DNA from: Paraphaeosphaeria minitans
Taxonomy: Eukaryota; Ascomycota; Dothideomycetes; Pleosporales; Didymosphaeriaceae
NCBI GenBank assembly: GCA_015832175.1
Contig: WJXW01000003.1
Coordinates: 3,844,001-3,908,000, forward strand
DNA: 64,000 bases
Reading direction: 5' to 3'
Under the pieces are notes generated by a model. It was not told where the DNA came from, did no database searches, and was given only the letters and a program-made list of their open reading frames with translations. Within the stretch, counting starts at the first letter, position 1, and every line of letters starts with the position of its first letter. This document shows positions 1-9,972 of this stretch, piece by piece. The position numbers and the translations under genes are program-made.

Positions 1-429
1 AGGGTCTCTACACATTACGCTGTATCGTTTAAAAGGCAACGTATGGTATCGACGCAAAAACGAGACCTTTCGACTGCACAAAGACTTTGTCAAAATCGGC
101 AACGCTCCAGGAAGTAACGCGGCCCTACCGTACTTCCACATCATGACTTGAGGACTTGAGGTCACGGGGGACGGGGTAAGCTTCACTAGCATGCGAGCCA
201 TCTTCAAGAACACTTCTATAGCTAGCTCGTTTTCTTCAAAACCCACCGAATCACCTCTCCCATATGTTCAAACAGCCACTTTAGAGGTTTCAGAAAGTAG
301 TACTTTGCATGTGCACGGGTGAATTTGCAGGATCACTCCAGAATAGGACAATTTAGTAGCGGATTCGTTTCAACTGCGTCACGATTCCAGTGGTGATACC
401 ATTCCGACCAACGCATTCTACTCGAGGCA
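1..429. other. Gene-free left edge
   Basis: No convincing coding region or RNA gene is visible here. It is the 3' flank of the MFS transporter gene that ends at position 430. Confidence 0.5.
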
Positions 430-1893
430 TCAAATATTAGCCTTCCAATCCATACCCACAAGCGCCCACCTCGTCGCAAGCAACAGCAGCCCTCCCACGA
501 AAAAACTCGTCCCCGCCCAGATATTCGCATACAGGTAGCTCCCACCCGCCGTCTGGATCAGCGCGCCCGCAAGCGGCGGCCCCGTCAGGCTGGCGAAACT
601 TACGATCGTAAATGCCATGCCCATCCTCACGCCCGCCTTCTTCAAGTCCTGCACCTTGCTGCACTTGCCGATGATGGCGGGCCACAGCGCCTGGATGACG
701 GCAGAGCCGGAGCCGTACACGGCGGCGAAGGCGTATAGCCCGCCGACGCTGTGGATGCCGATCCACGAGTACATCATGATGCTGCAGAGGAACGAGAAGG
801 GGGTGAGCACGTTGAGCGACCCGATTTTGTCGGCGTAGTAAGTCGGGAGCAGGCGGAAGATGAAGCCCATGCAGACGGTGACGAGCAGCAGGTTGATCGA
901 GGACTCGTACGGCATGCCCAGGACGTTGCGGCCGTACGCACTGACGTAGAAGAAGGCAAAGTACAAGCCCCAGAAGTTGAAGAACATGGCTGCGCAGAAG
1001 AGCGAGTAAGGGAGTTCCCGGAAGGAGGCCCAGTCCACGATCTCGCCGCCCTTGCGGGGCGGGAGACGTGTGCGGAAGAGCGCGATGGCGACGATGTTGA
1101 GGGCCGCCATGATGAAGCCGATGATGCGGATCGTCCAGGGAAACCCGAAGCGAGGAAGACACTGCTGGACGATGACGGGCATGATGACACCCCCCGTGCA
1201 GGAGCCTAGCGCTGTTATGCCCATTGCGAAAGCTCTTCTCTTTACAAAGTAGGTCGATACTAGGGCCATGGCTGGGCAGAACTGCAGGCCGTTTGAGATG
1301 CCGAGACAGATGGCTTGCGATAGGAAGAGGTGCCAGAGCTTCGTGCTTTCGGCCATGGTAAAGACGCCTACCATCTGGAATACAGAGCCCGCGATGTATG
1401 AATGTCGGAAATAACCCGCATCTGTCGCTCTCCCAGTAAAGGTTCCGACGGCGAAGAGGAGGAAAATCTGCAACGAGCCGATCCAGGAAATGGTGGATGG
1501 TGCGATGCCCAGCGTTGTCCCAAGATAGGTTTGATACACGCCGAAAGAGGTAGCAAATCCAAAGGTGTTGAAGATGGTGATATGAGTGCAAAAGACCTGG
1601 ATCCAAGCCGTCGCGCCACCGTCTGGCGCAGGCCCAGGATCTTTCCAACTCGACGCTGCCGATCTCCGTGAAAACACCTTTGCAATACCACTTGCTTGCT
1701 CTGCTCCTTTTTCCCGCGGTTCAACATCCTCCTCTTGCACCTCCACAGCATCCCGTATCTCGTCGTCGCGCGTGCTAGGCCAAGCTCTCAATCCGCGCTC
1801 TGCATCCTCATCAATGATATTCCCGGCATCCGTTGCGGACTTCCCCGCATCGCAGTCCTCCGGGCTAATGTATGCCATCTGTTCTTCGGACAC
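430..1893 (-). CDS. MFS transporter, monocarboxylate-porter-like
   Basis: Single-exon gene for a 487-residue major facilitator superfamily protein. A polar, acidic N-terminal tail of about 90 residues is followed by 'PDGGATAWIQVF', the entry to TM1 typical of fungal monocarboxylate-type (MCT/Mch-like) transporters. About 12 hydrophobic segments follow in two bundles separated by a basic, charged loop ('RTRLPPRKGGEIVDW') near the middle. It should act at the plasma or an organelle membrane as a solute carrier. The family includes riboflavin, monocarboxylate and secondary-metabolite exporters, so the substrate cannot be read from sequence. No intron is needed and the frame is intact. No biosynthetic gene cluster adjoins it, so an export role for a toxin or pigment is not supported. 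Start chosen as the first Met of the open frame. Confidence 0.9.
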   Translation of the reverse strand: MSEEQMAYISPEDCDAGKSATDAGNIIDEDAERGLRAWPSTRDDEIRDAVEVQEEDVEPREKGAEQASGIAKVFSRRSAASSWKDPGPAPDGGATAWIQVFCTHITIFNTFGFATSFGVYQTYLGTTLGIAPSTISWIGSLQIFLLFAVGTFTGRATDAGYFRHSYIAGSVFQMVGVFTMAESTKLWHLFLSQAICLGISNGLQFCPAMALVSTYFVKRRAFAMGITALGSCTGGVIMPVIVQQCLPRFGFPWTIRIIGFIMAALNIVAIALFRTRLPPRKGGEIVDWASFRELPYSLFCAAMFFNFWGLYFAFFYVSAYGRNVLGMPYESSINLLLVTVCMGFIFRLLPTYYADKIGSLNVLTPFSFLCSIMMYSWIGIHSVGGLYAFAAVYGSGSAVIQALWPAIIGKCSKVQDLKKAGVRMGMAFTIVSFASLTGPPLAGALIQTAGGSYLYANIWAGTSFFVGGLLLLATRWALVGMDWKANI

Positions 1894-2646
1894 ACAAGTC
1901 GTGCACTACCCCAGGGGAAAAGAGCAAAGCGGGCCAAGGCGTTCACTCTTTAAGAACTGGTGTTGTACGAAGCGCAAACGGAAAAGCTTGTTATTCCCGG
2001 GCAGAGTCATGATTCTAGTACAAAACTCTCGCGTAGTTGCAATGCGATCTGCACATTTAGCAGAGGGTTCAGCCAATTGCGGTGCATGGCGTGGTGGGGG
2101 ATGCGCTGTCGGCGAGTGCGGCCGATTGCGCAGTTTATCCGACAACGAGCGGCAAACTTTGAACGCTGAAGACTGGGCTTCGGCGAACAATGCTCCGTAC
2201 ACTGAAGAAGTATTTCGAAAGTCCAGCTGATCTCATTATGGTGCTTTCTTGCGCTTACGAGTCTGCTAATGGTCTATAAGTACACCTGGGAGCCCGAGGT
2301 TCAATAAACCGAAGACTAAGGATGCTTCATGGTCATGGTACTTGAAGCTTAATACAAAGAGTTTGTCTACGTAGTTCCTTGATAATGTTTTGCTTGCGCG
2401 CAAGCCTGCTCCCACCTTTACCACTGCTTAGCGGGTCTGCAGGAAGTCTTCGTACAATAAAACGTGAATTGCAATAAAGAAAGGGAATACAAGACGAACA
2501 TAAAACGATTTGAATGTTATACAGCTTTTGGCCGCTTGGCAACACCAGTTGACCTGACGTGAAATGCAGAACCCGCTAGCTGTTCGACTAGGTGACAGCA
2601 TGCGACCGAAAAGGAGATGCTAAGAGGTGACAGATTGAGCAGACGT
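1894..2646. other. Intergenic, 5' of MFS gene and 3' of splicing-factor gene
   Basis: 753 bp with only short random open frames. It should hold the MFS promoter and the 3' UTR of the splicing-factor gene. Confidence 0.5.
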
Positions 2647-4105
2647 CTAGTGATCGAAGACTGATGCCTCGAACTTGGCTTCGCTGTAGTATTGCGCCCG
2701 AATGTTGCGGCCCCGGAACTGGTAGCCTTCGTGGAAACGATTGACGGCCTGCATCTTTTAGAAAATACATCTACCGTACATGAAACAATGATGCTTACGT
2801 TCAAGGCGCTCAGCTCGGATGCGAACTTGATGTACACTGGCTGAGACTCGCTGCTCAAATTCACGTAGACTCGTTCCACTCTACCGAACTGTACGTTGTC
2901 AGTGAAAGTTTGATCGGGGCGAATGGGGTACTGGCCTTGTCATCAAAAGTCTGTCCCATCTCCTGCCGTGCACCACCGTCATCGCGATCCGCATCGGTGC
3001 TCCAGTCAATGCCATCCACACATCCCCAGGCAACAATGACCTTTGATTCTTGTCCGAACTTGTCTGGCTCCTTCTGCTTGATGGTATGACCGCCCATGAT
3101 GTCAAACACCTGCTGGCTTTTGATGGCCTTTCCGTTCTCGTCGTACTCATCGGACGCGTCGGTGACTCTCTTATCCGCTTTGCGCGCCTTGACTTCCAAG
3201 TGCGTGGTGATTCCATCGCTGTTTTTGCCCAATCCTTCGCCCTTCTTGTATCCCATCTTCGCCATCATGGCCTCTGCTTTGCTGAGCTTCGTGCGCTTCG
3301 CTGGGCGTTCTTGTGGCTGCTCATCCGTCTGCTCCGGTATGTCATAGCGAACGGGCGGCGCAGAGATAGTTGCGTGGTCGTAACGCACTGGAGGCGCAGA
3401 GATGGTGGGATTGTAGCGAACAGGGGGTGCGGATATGGTTGGATTATACGGTGCGGGAGCTTGTGGTGGAGGCGGTGGAATGTTCGCGGGGGTTTCGGTC
3501 GGTGGGGGAGGCGGGGGTGGAACAGCTGCGTAGGGAGCGGGTACGGGAGCTGCCGGTGGAAGCTGAGACTGCGCGTCAGCTGTGGACGCCTGCGAAAGAC
3601 GCATTCGCCGGGCATATGGGTCTTCCTCGTGCTCCGCATTCGACACCGCAGGCGAGTCCGACGTCCTGTCTTGATCGTAGCTGGCCGGTGGTGCAAAATG
3701 AGGCTTGGACGCCGACGGCACGGGATCCGGGGTTGCGGAGGATGCAGAGATAACATCGGGCGATGCTTCGCTGCTGGGATTGCGGGACCGGACCGGGGTG
3801 GCTTGCGCCTGTACGAAGTCGGCGAAACTGTCCTTCTTGGAGCGATAGGCTCCGCTCGCCCTGTACGCGCGCAGATTCGACGGCCGGTCTGCTTTGTATG
3901 GCGCTTCGCCCTTCCACCAGCCGAACTGCTTTGCAAACTTCTTCTCCTGCTTCTTCTTCTCCCTCTGCTGCCTGTCCATCTCTCTCTTGTAATCGAGAGC
4001 GGCGGCATCGTCATCTGCCGTGCTGCGCCAATAGTCGAGGCCAGGCTGTTGGACCGTGGAAGTCGTGGCTGCCGGCGCAGGGTCTGAAGAGGTGGTGGTA
4101 GACAT
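2647..4105 (-). CDS. SPF45/DRT111-like splicing factor (G-patch + RRM)
   Basis: Three exons by my reading: 2936-4105, 2799-2888 and 2647-2748, giving 453 residues. A charged N-terminus with 'KKQEKKFAKQFGWWKG' leads into a long Pro/Ala-rich linker with a polyproline run and three near-copies of 'TISAPPVRY'. A G-patch follows ('MMAKMGYKKGEGLGKNSDG') and then a C-terminal RRM of the U2AF-homology kind ('FGRVERVYVNL', 'VYIKFASELSALNAVNRFHEG', ending 'SVFDH'). SPF45 family proteins act in the nucleus in 3' splice-site selection and DNA repair. The last intron (2749-2798) is GT-AG. The first (2889-2935, 47 nt) fits only as GC-AG: 'FDDK' joins 'FGRVERV' in phase 0, with a CTGAC branch point. Start at 4105 (MSTTTSS) is preferred; an in-frame upstream Met exists at 4225. 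Confidence 0.88.
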
Positions 4106-4215
4106 GATGTTGGGTCGAACTATGGCAGGTTTCTTGAGGGTGGCAACCTTGGCCTGGGGGCGTCTGATGTGGTGCGGGTTGTGGAAGGCTGTGCTATGGC
4201 ATAAGTCCTCCGTGA

Positions 4216-4599
4216 TCATGTACAAAGCGTGTTTTCTAAGTAGATACCAGGTGTTTTTTTCTGCTCGGCCTTTGCCTGCTCTTCTGAGAACTTGACAGGT
4301 GCAGACTCGGCGACGGTAGCGGCCGCGTAGGGATTAGGAAGGCCCTTTGCGCCTGGGCCATATGGGTTAGGTAGCTGCGATGCCATGTTAGCGATGTCCT
4401 CGTCTTTCTCGCGCCACGATTGGATTATTGATGGATGCTGAGGGGTGAAGCTCCACGTGAGGCGGTTGACCAGGGAGTAGATCGCGCCCGCGTCGGCGAG
4501 CTGCGACCGCGGAGCCGCGCCAAGCCTGTCTGGGATGGACCCTGGGTCACGTGCAATAACGACTCCCGCAAGTCGGCAACTATCGTCAAAACGAGACAT
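4216..4599 (-). CDS. Hypothetical protein, 127 aa
   Basis: Open frame of 127 residues divergent from the acyl-CoA synthetase gene, with 184 bp between the two start codons. It has a plausible globular composition ('LADAGAIYSLVNRLTWSF', 'IIQSWREKDEDIANM') and two Pro/Asn 'LPNPY' repeats followed by a Lys/Glu-rich tail. I do not recognise a family. The final residues ('YLENTLCT') look unlike coding sequence. A GTATCT donor candidate lies near 4248, so the true 3' end may be spliced. It could also be the 5' UTR of the downstream splicing-factor gene, whose start is about 110 bp away. Confidence 0.45.
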   Translation of the reverse strand: MSRFDDSCRLAGVVIARDPGSIPDRLGAAPRSQLADAGAIYSLVNRLTWSFTPQHPSIIQSWREKDEDIANMASQLPNPYGPGAKGLPNPYAAATVAESAPVKFSEEQAKAEQKKTPGIYLENTLCT

Positions 4600-4783
4600 G
4601 GTCGGTCTAAACCTGTCATTATCTTAGTGCATCCGAGCTGGCTCGCGTGTTTCTTCTCGTACCCTCCTGTCGTCTGGCATTTATAGACTATAGTGAGTGC
4701 CATTGCGTCCATTGCGCCTCCTACGCCTTTAGACTGACCACCGACGCAGGACTTTCCCTTATCGCTGTACACTAATAGACGCA
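4600..4783. promoter_or_regulatory. Divergent promoter region
   Basis: 184 bp between the start codons of the hypothetical gene on the minus strand and the acyl-CoA synthetase on the plus strand. A shared bidirectional promoter is inferred from arrangement only. No motif was identified with confidence. Confidence 0.35.
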
Positions 4784-6428
4784 ATGGCTCCTACAACCCT
4801 CGAGCACGCCTTTTCTAAGGATTCTACGTCCACCGCGATCATCGTTCCCGGGAAACCTGCTCTGAGCGTCTCGTACCAGAAGCTCTCTTCTGATGTTAAG
4901 GCCTTCCAGCAGAAGCTCGCCCATGTGGGCATCTCCGCCGAAGCAGCAGTGTCCATTGCTCTGCCCAATACTTACGAGTTCATCGTGTCCTTCATCGCCG
5001 CCTCGTGGCAGCGTGCCATCGCCGCGCCCTTGAATCCCGCCTACAAGCAGTCCGAGTTTGAGTTCTACATCGATGACTTGAGCTCCGCTATTGCGCTTGT
5101 ACCGAAGGGCGCATTCGCTCAGGATGCGGCGGCGGTACGAGCTGCGCGCAAATACAACGCGGCCATTGCTGAGTGCTACTACAACGGCCACGAGGTGGTT
5201 CTGGATGTCAAGGAGGCGGGCAAGCTGGCTGGAAAGCGAGCTTCGATCCAGACGGCCCAACCAGATGATGTTGCCCTCGTGCTGCACACCTCTGGCACCA
5301 CAGGGCGTCCCAAGGCGGTGCCTTTGACTCACCGAAACTTGCTGCGCACTATGAAGAACATCCAGGCGACCTACCAGCTTACGCACGAGGACCGGACCAT
5401 GTTGGTCATGCCGTTGTTCCACGTCCACGGCTTGCTCGCTGGTTTCCTTGCGCCACTGGCATCGGGTGGATCGGTCGTTGTGCCTGCCAAGTTTTCTGCT
5501 TCTGAATTCTGGAAGGACTTCATTGAGCACCAGGCCAACTGGTACACGGCTGTGCCTACGATCCACCAGATCCTGCTTAGGAACCAGGCTCCCAGCCCGA
5601 TGCCGAAGATCAGGTTCATCCGCTCCTGCTCATCCCCGCTATCGCCCAAGACTTTCCATGAGCTCGAGACGACATTCGGCGCTCCGGTGCTTGAGGCTTA
5701 TGCCATGACCGAGGCGGCCCATCAAATGACCAGCAACCCGCTACCGCCTGGCAAGCGCCAACCCGGAAGCGTGGGTTTGGGCCAAGGCGTGGAGATCAAG
5801 ATCCTGGATGATGCTGGAAACGAGGTCGCCCAAGGAAAGGAGGCTGAGATCTGCATCCGGGGCGAGAACGTGACCAAGGGCTACCTCAACAACCCCGCCG
5901 CGAACGCATCTTCTTTCACCAAGAGTGGTTTCTTCCGCACCGGCGACCAGGGCAAGCAGGACCCTGATGGCTACGTAATTATCACCGGCCGCATCAAGGA
6001 GCTCATCAACAAGGGCGGCGAAAAGATCAGCCCGATTGAGCTTGACAACGTTGTCGCTCAAAATCCAGCTGTGTCTGAGGCTGTCAGTTTCGCTTTGGAA
6101 GATGAGATGTTCGGGCAAGACGTTGGCCTGGCCGTCGTTGTCAAGGAAGGACAGAAACTGAACGCTGGCGAGCTGAAAGCCTGGATGACTGAGCGCGTCG
6201 CCAAATTCAAGCTGCCTAAGAAGGTACAATTTAGCCACCCAATACAACTGCAAATCGAAAACTAATTGCGGCAGATCTTCTTCACCGATATTATGCCCAA
6301 GACGGCCACTGGCAAGGTAAGAGCCACTTCATGCCAACGTCTATTCCGATACTAACTCTAGGCAGATTCAACGCCGTCTTGTTGCAGAGGCTATGCTCAA
6401 GAAAGAGAAGCCCAGTGCTAAGCTTTAA
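4784..6428 (+). CDS. PCS60: Peroxisomal acyl-CoA synthetase-like AMP-binding enzyme
   Basis: ANL-superfamily adenylating enzyme in three exons: 4784-6223, 6275-6316 and 6366-6428, 514 residues in total. The ATP-binding P-loop 'TSGTTGRPK' lies at residues 169-177. The adenylation core ('AYAMTEAAHQM', 'RTGDQGKQDPDGYVIITGR') precedes the hinge and C-terminal domain ('ELINKGGEKISPIELD'), and the A10 catalytic lysine region 'PKTATGKIQRR' spans the two small exons. Both introns (51 and 49 nt) are GT-AG, and intron 1 has a CTAAT branch point. The protein ends in AKL, a PTS1 peroxisome signal. Length, domain order and signal match the Pcs60/Fat2 oxalyl-CoA or fatty-acyl-CoA synthetase family; the substrate remains open. 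The symbol is by family resemblance. Confidence 0.9.
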
Positions 6429-7651
6429 GCTCTTCCGCTTGGATTTGGCTCACCCCGCTTTCATTATTTAGAGAACATCGTCTTGGATGTGCTTCGAAGC
6501 ACTGCAACACGTATACAGCGCGCTGAATAGACCCTTAGACTACGCGATTCATTCGCCCGTTGTTTTTCATTTCACCTTTTCTAGTGGCACGATGGCGCAA
6601 TAAGCGACAACCACACGCTAATCTTGGCTACAGACAACATCATGATATGGCGCAGTGCATAGTGCCTTGACATTTCGTGCACTCCATCGGATTCCGGTGC
6701 GCCCGAAGCAAAATGCTGAAGAAGAATACGAATGACCCCACACAGCAGACGAATCGTTCATGGCCTACGCCGGCGTGGCTTCACGTACGCGCCCATTGGC
6801 AGTCAAGCTGGACGCCCAATGGGGCTATACCCTCAGCCTGCCTCTCATGCTCGTGTTATTCTGAAGATGTCTTCTGGATTGTTGCCTCCGTTGCTGGCCT
6901 GTGGTCTTCACGCTTGATTCCCAACCCCTCTCGTGACTACACTACTTTGTCAACACTTGTTGCACTCGCAACTTTTGACCGATTCTAACTGTTCAGCTTT
7001 GTGGGAGCATCACACAACAAGCCCCATTGGAACGAATCGCTGGTGTGCCGCCTCTCCGTGCTTTCGACGTTTCACATCGTCCCCCAACCGACAGCTCATC
7101 TGCGAGACTAGGCCTCTGCTGCCTTCACCTGGGCGCATCACAAGAACAAAACGCCCCCTCATTGTTTCCTTGGGGGTGAAAATCATCACCGAGGCTCTCC
7201 TATTTCCGGATAGAGAAAGCGTGTTTCAACCAGCATAACCCCCGCCCAACCCACTTACCACGTTTCAAACAACAAGTGTAATTTACGTCGGCCATTATGC
7301 GCCAATCCTCTCCGAATAGTATATCATCCCTTGGATCCGCAAGCAGTGACAATGCCTCTGCCCATGCAACCAACGATTCCTTGTCTACAACTCCTGCGTC
7401 AACAGCACCGCACTCGAGCAGCTCCTCGGTCAAATTAGGGTTCTAGATCTCGAGCGACAAGGAAAAGAGGTCATCGTTGAAGTCAATCTTAAAGACCTCC
7501 AAGTCCACTGGTTCTCTTCCGCGAGTACGCTTCTCTTTTCCCGAATGTCCGCCTGCTCTGCCTCACCGCAGCCTCGATCAACGCAAAGCAGCATACATAT
7601 TTCAATTTACGGAAGGTTGAAATCGCGGGTCATAGCACAAGTTCATCCAAC
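6429..7651. other. Intergenic, 1.2 kb
   Basis: No supported gene. Several short frames are broken and show no family resemblance. A long 5' UTR, possibly with an intron, for the gene starting at 7652 may lie in the right half. Confidence 0.4.
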
Positions 7652-8806
7652 ATGCCTGGACTTGAGCTGAATGCATCTATCCCACCTTTTGATAATATCG
7701 CCACGTCTCCCGAATATCAGACTCCTTCCCGGACATCGTTAGACCTACCAATGAGATCTCCAGCCAGAATGAAAAACCACAAGCGCCTCTCCGCACCAGC
7801 ACCCATCTCCCGCAGAGAAAGCCGGACCTTCAACGCACCACATCCCCCACCCTCAACCCACGAAACCCGAAGTTACTCCCGCTCCGTCCGCCACTACACC
7901 CCACGCGTAACCTCCTTCCAATCCGTTGCCTCCGCCGCCTCCGCACCCGCCGCCCTGCCATCCCCACCAACACCATCGGACCCGCCCTCCCAGTACAACC
8001 CCCTCCAGCACTACGTCCCCTGCCTCGCCGCCAACTGCACAAACCACTACACCGCCCACCTCCTCGGCCCAACCTACTACTGCCCCCAGGCCCCCTACCA
8101 GCTCATCCGCAAGCGCGGCCTCTGCCCCCGGCACGCCCACCAGGACCTCAAGCTCGCCAACCAGCGCGTGAAGGGCACGTACGAGTCCATGCGGCAGAAC
8201 TGCGGGCGCAAGACGCTCGGCGCCATCGCAGCCGAGTACGAGATGTTTGTGGGGCAGGTGCGGGAGGAGCGGGCGGAGGAGAGCAAGCGCATGGAGAGGT
8301 GGCAGCGGCAGCGGGTCCTTCCTTGTGCGGGGCCAACGAGTGCGAAAGGGCAGCATGGCAAAGAGGGGGGGAGAGGACGGGTCTGGGACGAGGAGTGGGA
8401 CTGGCGGTACTCGCTCAGGCCGTGCACGAGGAAGGGCTGTGGAGAGGTTGGGTACTCGCCGTTTGAGAACCGGCTCTTCCTTTTCTACACTGCTGCGCGT
8501 CCGTCGGGGTTTGTACCGCTGAGCACACTGTGTCCTGGCTGCGCGAAGGCCGATGTTGAAAGTGCTGAGGAGAGGATTGAGGGGAGGAGGGGAGATGTAG
8601 GCGGGGTTGTGGGACCCGAGTTTGAGGAGTGGTATGTGCAGATGGGGAGGGATCGACAGTTAGAGGTGGAGTATTGGGAGAGTGCGCAGGAGAGGATTGT
8701 CAGGGAGGAGATGGGGAGGTGGCGTGTAGGAAGCGTGCAGCCGAAGACGGTGAAGCTGAGCAAGAGTAGGAGGCTGACGAAGCTGGATGTTTGCGTTGTC
8801 ATGTAG
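7652..8806 (+). CDS. Fungal hypothetical protein with Cys pairs, 384 aa
   Basis: Single-exon 384-residue protein of no family I can name. The first 120 residues are Ser/Pro/Arg-rich and probably disordered. A central part carries Cys/His clusters ('CLAANCTNHY', 'YYCPQAPYQL', 'GLCPRHAHQDL') and is followed by a charged helix rich in Glu/Arg. A second Cys group comes later ('CTRKGCGEVGYSPFENRLF', 'LCPGCAK'). The paired cysteines suggest zinc binding, which is inference. The C-terminus is basic ('KSRRLTKLDVCVVM'). GC content falls and the frame stays intact from the Met at 7652, the first in frame after a stop. No signal peptide or TM segment is seen. Nuclear or cytosolic location is a guess. 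Confidence 0.75.
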   Translation: MPGLELNASIPPFDNIATSPEYQTPSRTSLDLPMRSPARMKNHKRLSAPAPISRRESRTFNAPHPPPSTHETRSYSRSVRHYTPRVTSFQSVASAASAPAALPSPPTPSDPPSQYNPLQHYVPCLAANCTNHYTAHLLGPTYYCPQAPYQLIRKRGLCPRHAHQDLKLANQRVKGTYESMRQNCGRKTLGAIAAEYEMFVGQVREERAEESKRMERWQRQRVLPCAGPTSAKGQHGKEGGRGRVWDEEWDWRYSLRPCTRKGCGEVGYSPFENRLFLFYTAARPSGFVPLSTLCPGCAKADVESAEERIEGRRGDVGGVVGPEFEEWYVQMGRDRQLEVEYWESAQERIVREEMGRWRVGSVQPKTVKLSKSRRLTKLDVCVVM

Positions 8807-8947
8807 CACCCGGGGGTGTCTTTCTTCGCTGGGAGGAGGTCTGCAGCGTACGGTATGGCGCAGTGCGGCACGTGGGATGTTATGCAGGACTAGATTGTAA
8901 TGGCAATGCCAGACTACTTGTTACTACCCGTGCTATCCTCCACCTGC

Positions 8948-9505
8948 TCAAAGGTTTCCCCGAGCAGGCTCGAACGCGAGGGCTTTGTTCTCCCTCACCC
9001 ACTCCAGCTCCGCGTCACTCCCCGGCATCGGCGGCACCATGCCCTGCACCTTCCACAAATCCCGCCTCGTCTCTTCGATACTGTACTCCCAATCGTACCC
9101 TTTGTCCGCGACGTGCGGTTTCAGCGCCTCATCCACTGTCTTGAGGAATCGGTCGCGGACTTCGTCATTCGGCCTCGTCGCCGTTAGCATCTCCTCTTCA
9201 CTGCGCTGCAGGACGGGCAAAGGAAGACGGGCGGCTTACAGCGTGCGTGCGATGTGCTGGATGGTGACTCTGATGAAGGGGACGCTGGAGTCTGAACCGG
9301 GTTCGTTGGCGGACGTGTGCGGGGACGGGCGGGCGGTGCCGCCGATGTAGATGCTGGTTGCGGGGAGGGGAACGAAGAGAACGTTTACGTAGAAGGCGGG
9401 GAGGGGGACGGCGGTGTAGACTGCGGTGATATCTTTTGCTAATGCGGCTTTCTCGTCTTCCGAGGTGAAGGTGGAGGGGGGGTGGTAGATCATCCAGAGA
9501 GGCAT
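8948..9505 (-). CDS. Tautomerase (cis-CaaD-like, Tautomerase_3)
   Basis: Two exons, 9240-9505 and 8948-9200, giving 172 residues. It begins 'MPLWMIYHPPSTF', so the mature N-terminal residue after Met removal is proline, the catalytic base of the tautomerase superfamily. 'YVNVLFVPLPATSIYIGGTARP' forms the second strand, and 'PFIRVTIQHIART' and the C-terminal 'ELEWVRENKALAFE' match the fungal/bacterial Tautomerase_3 (cis-3-chloroacrylic acid dehalogenase-like) pattern. The natural substrate is unknown for most fungal members. The intron is only 39 nt (9201-9239). The frame demands the acceptor at CGCAG; the nearer CTGCAG would shift frame. A short tandem repeat lies about 50 bp upstream of the start. 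Confidence 0.82.
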
Positions 9506-9972
9506 TGTGTGTGGGAATGGAGGGGTTTAGGGTGGGGTGGTTTAGGATGGAATGATTCAGGATGGAGTGATTCAGGATGGAGTGATTCAGGATGGAGTTG
9601 GTGGATGGAAAAAAAATCGCGCCTTCCCAACCTTTATATATACATGACTTCTGTCTCCACGGTCGTGAGTCTGCTAGTGCATGCTGATCAGCACCAGCTG
9701 AGGGGATGCCTCCTATGCCATGTATCCGCTCTAAATTGTCAAATAACTAATCATCAGCAGTTCACTAATCGTAATTGTCCAACAAATCTTGAAGCCACAC
9801 CAGAACAGCCCGTCTATCCGAGTGAGGACACTGCATCCCTATTGCAATAATAAACATGTTGCATATGCTTAGGCAGTGCATATGATGGTTCCGCAACCGC
9901 CCGACACCTGTAGCCCAGTCGCTGAAGTGTACCGTACCGTACACAGCCTCCACTCCAACCGCCCTTCCGCCT
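9506..9972. other. Intergenic with tautomerase promoter repeats
   Basis: 467 bp. It contains the 15-bp tandem repeat described separately and no supported gene. Confidence 0.5.
9554..9598. repeat. 15-bp tandem repeat, three perfect units
   Basis: GATTCAGGATGGAGT occurs three times head to tail, preceded by a degenerate fourth unit (9539-9553). It lies just upstream of the tautomerase start on the minus strand, so it would be in its promoter or 5' UTR. Confidence 0.9.

Noticed and set aside
437..1648. 403-codon minus-strand frame overlapping the MFS gene
   Set aside because: Alternate frame of the transporter gene, with His/Arg/Leu-rich nonsense composition.
3050..4087. 345-codon plus-strand frame
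   Set aside because: Antisense to the SPF45-like gene; its Arg/Gly-rich composition is the shadow of the Pro/Ala-rich linker.
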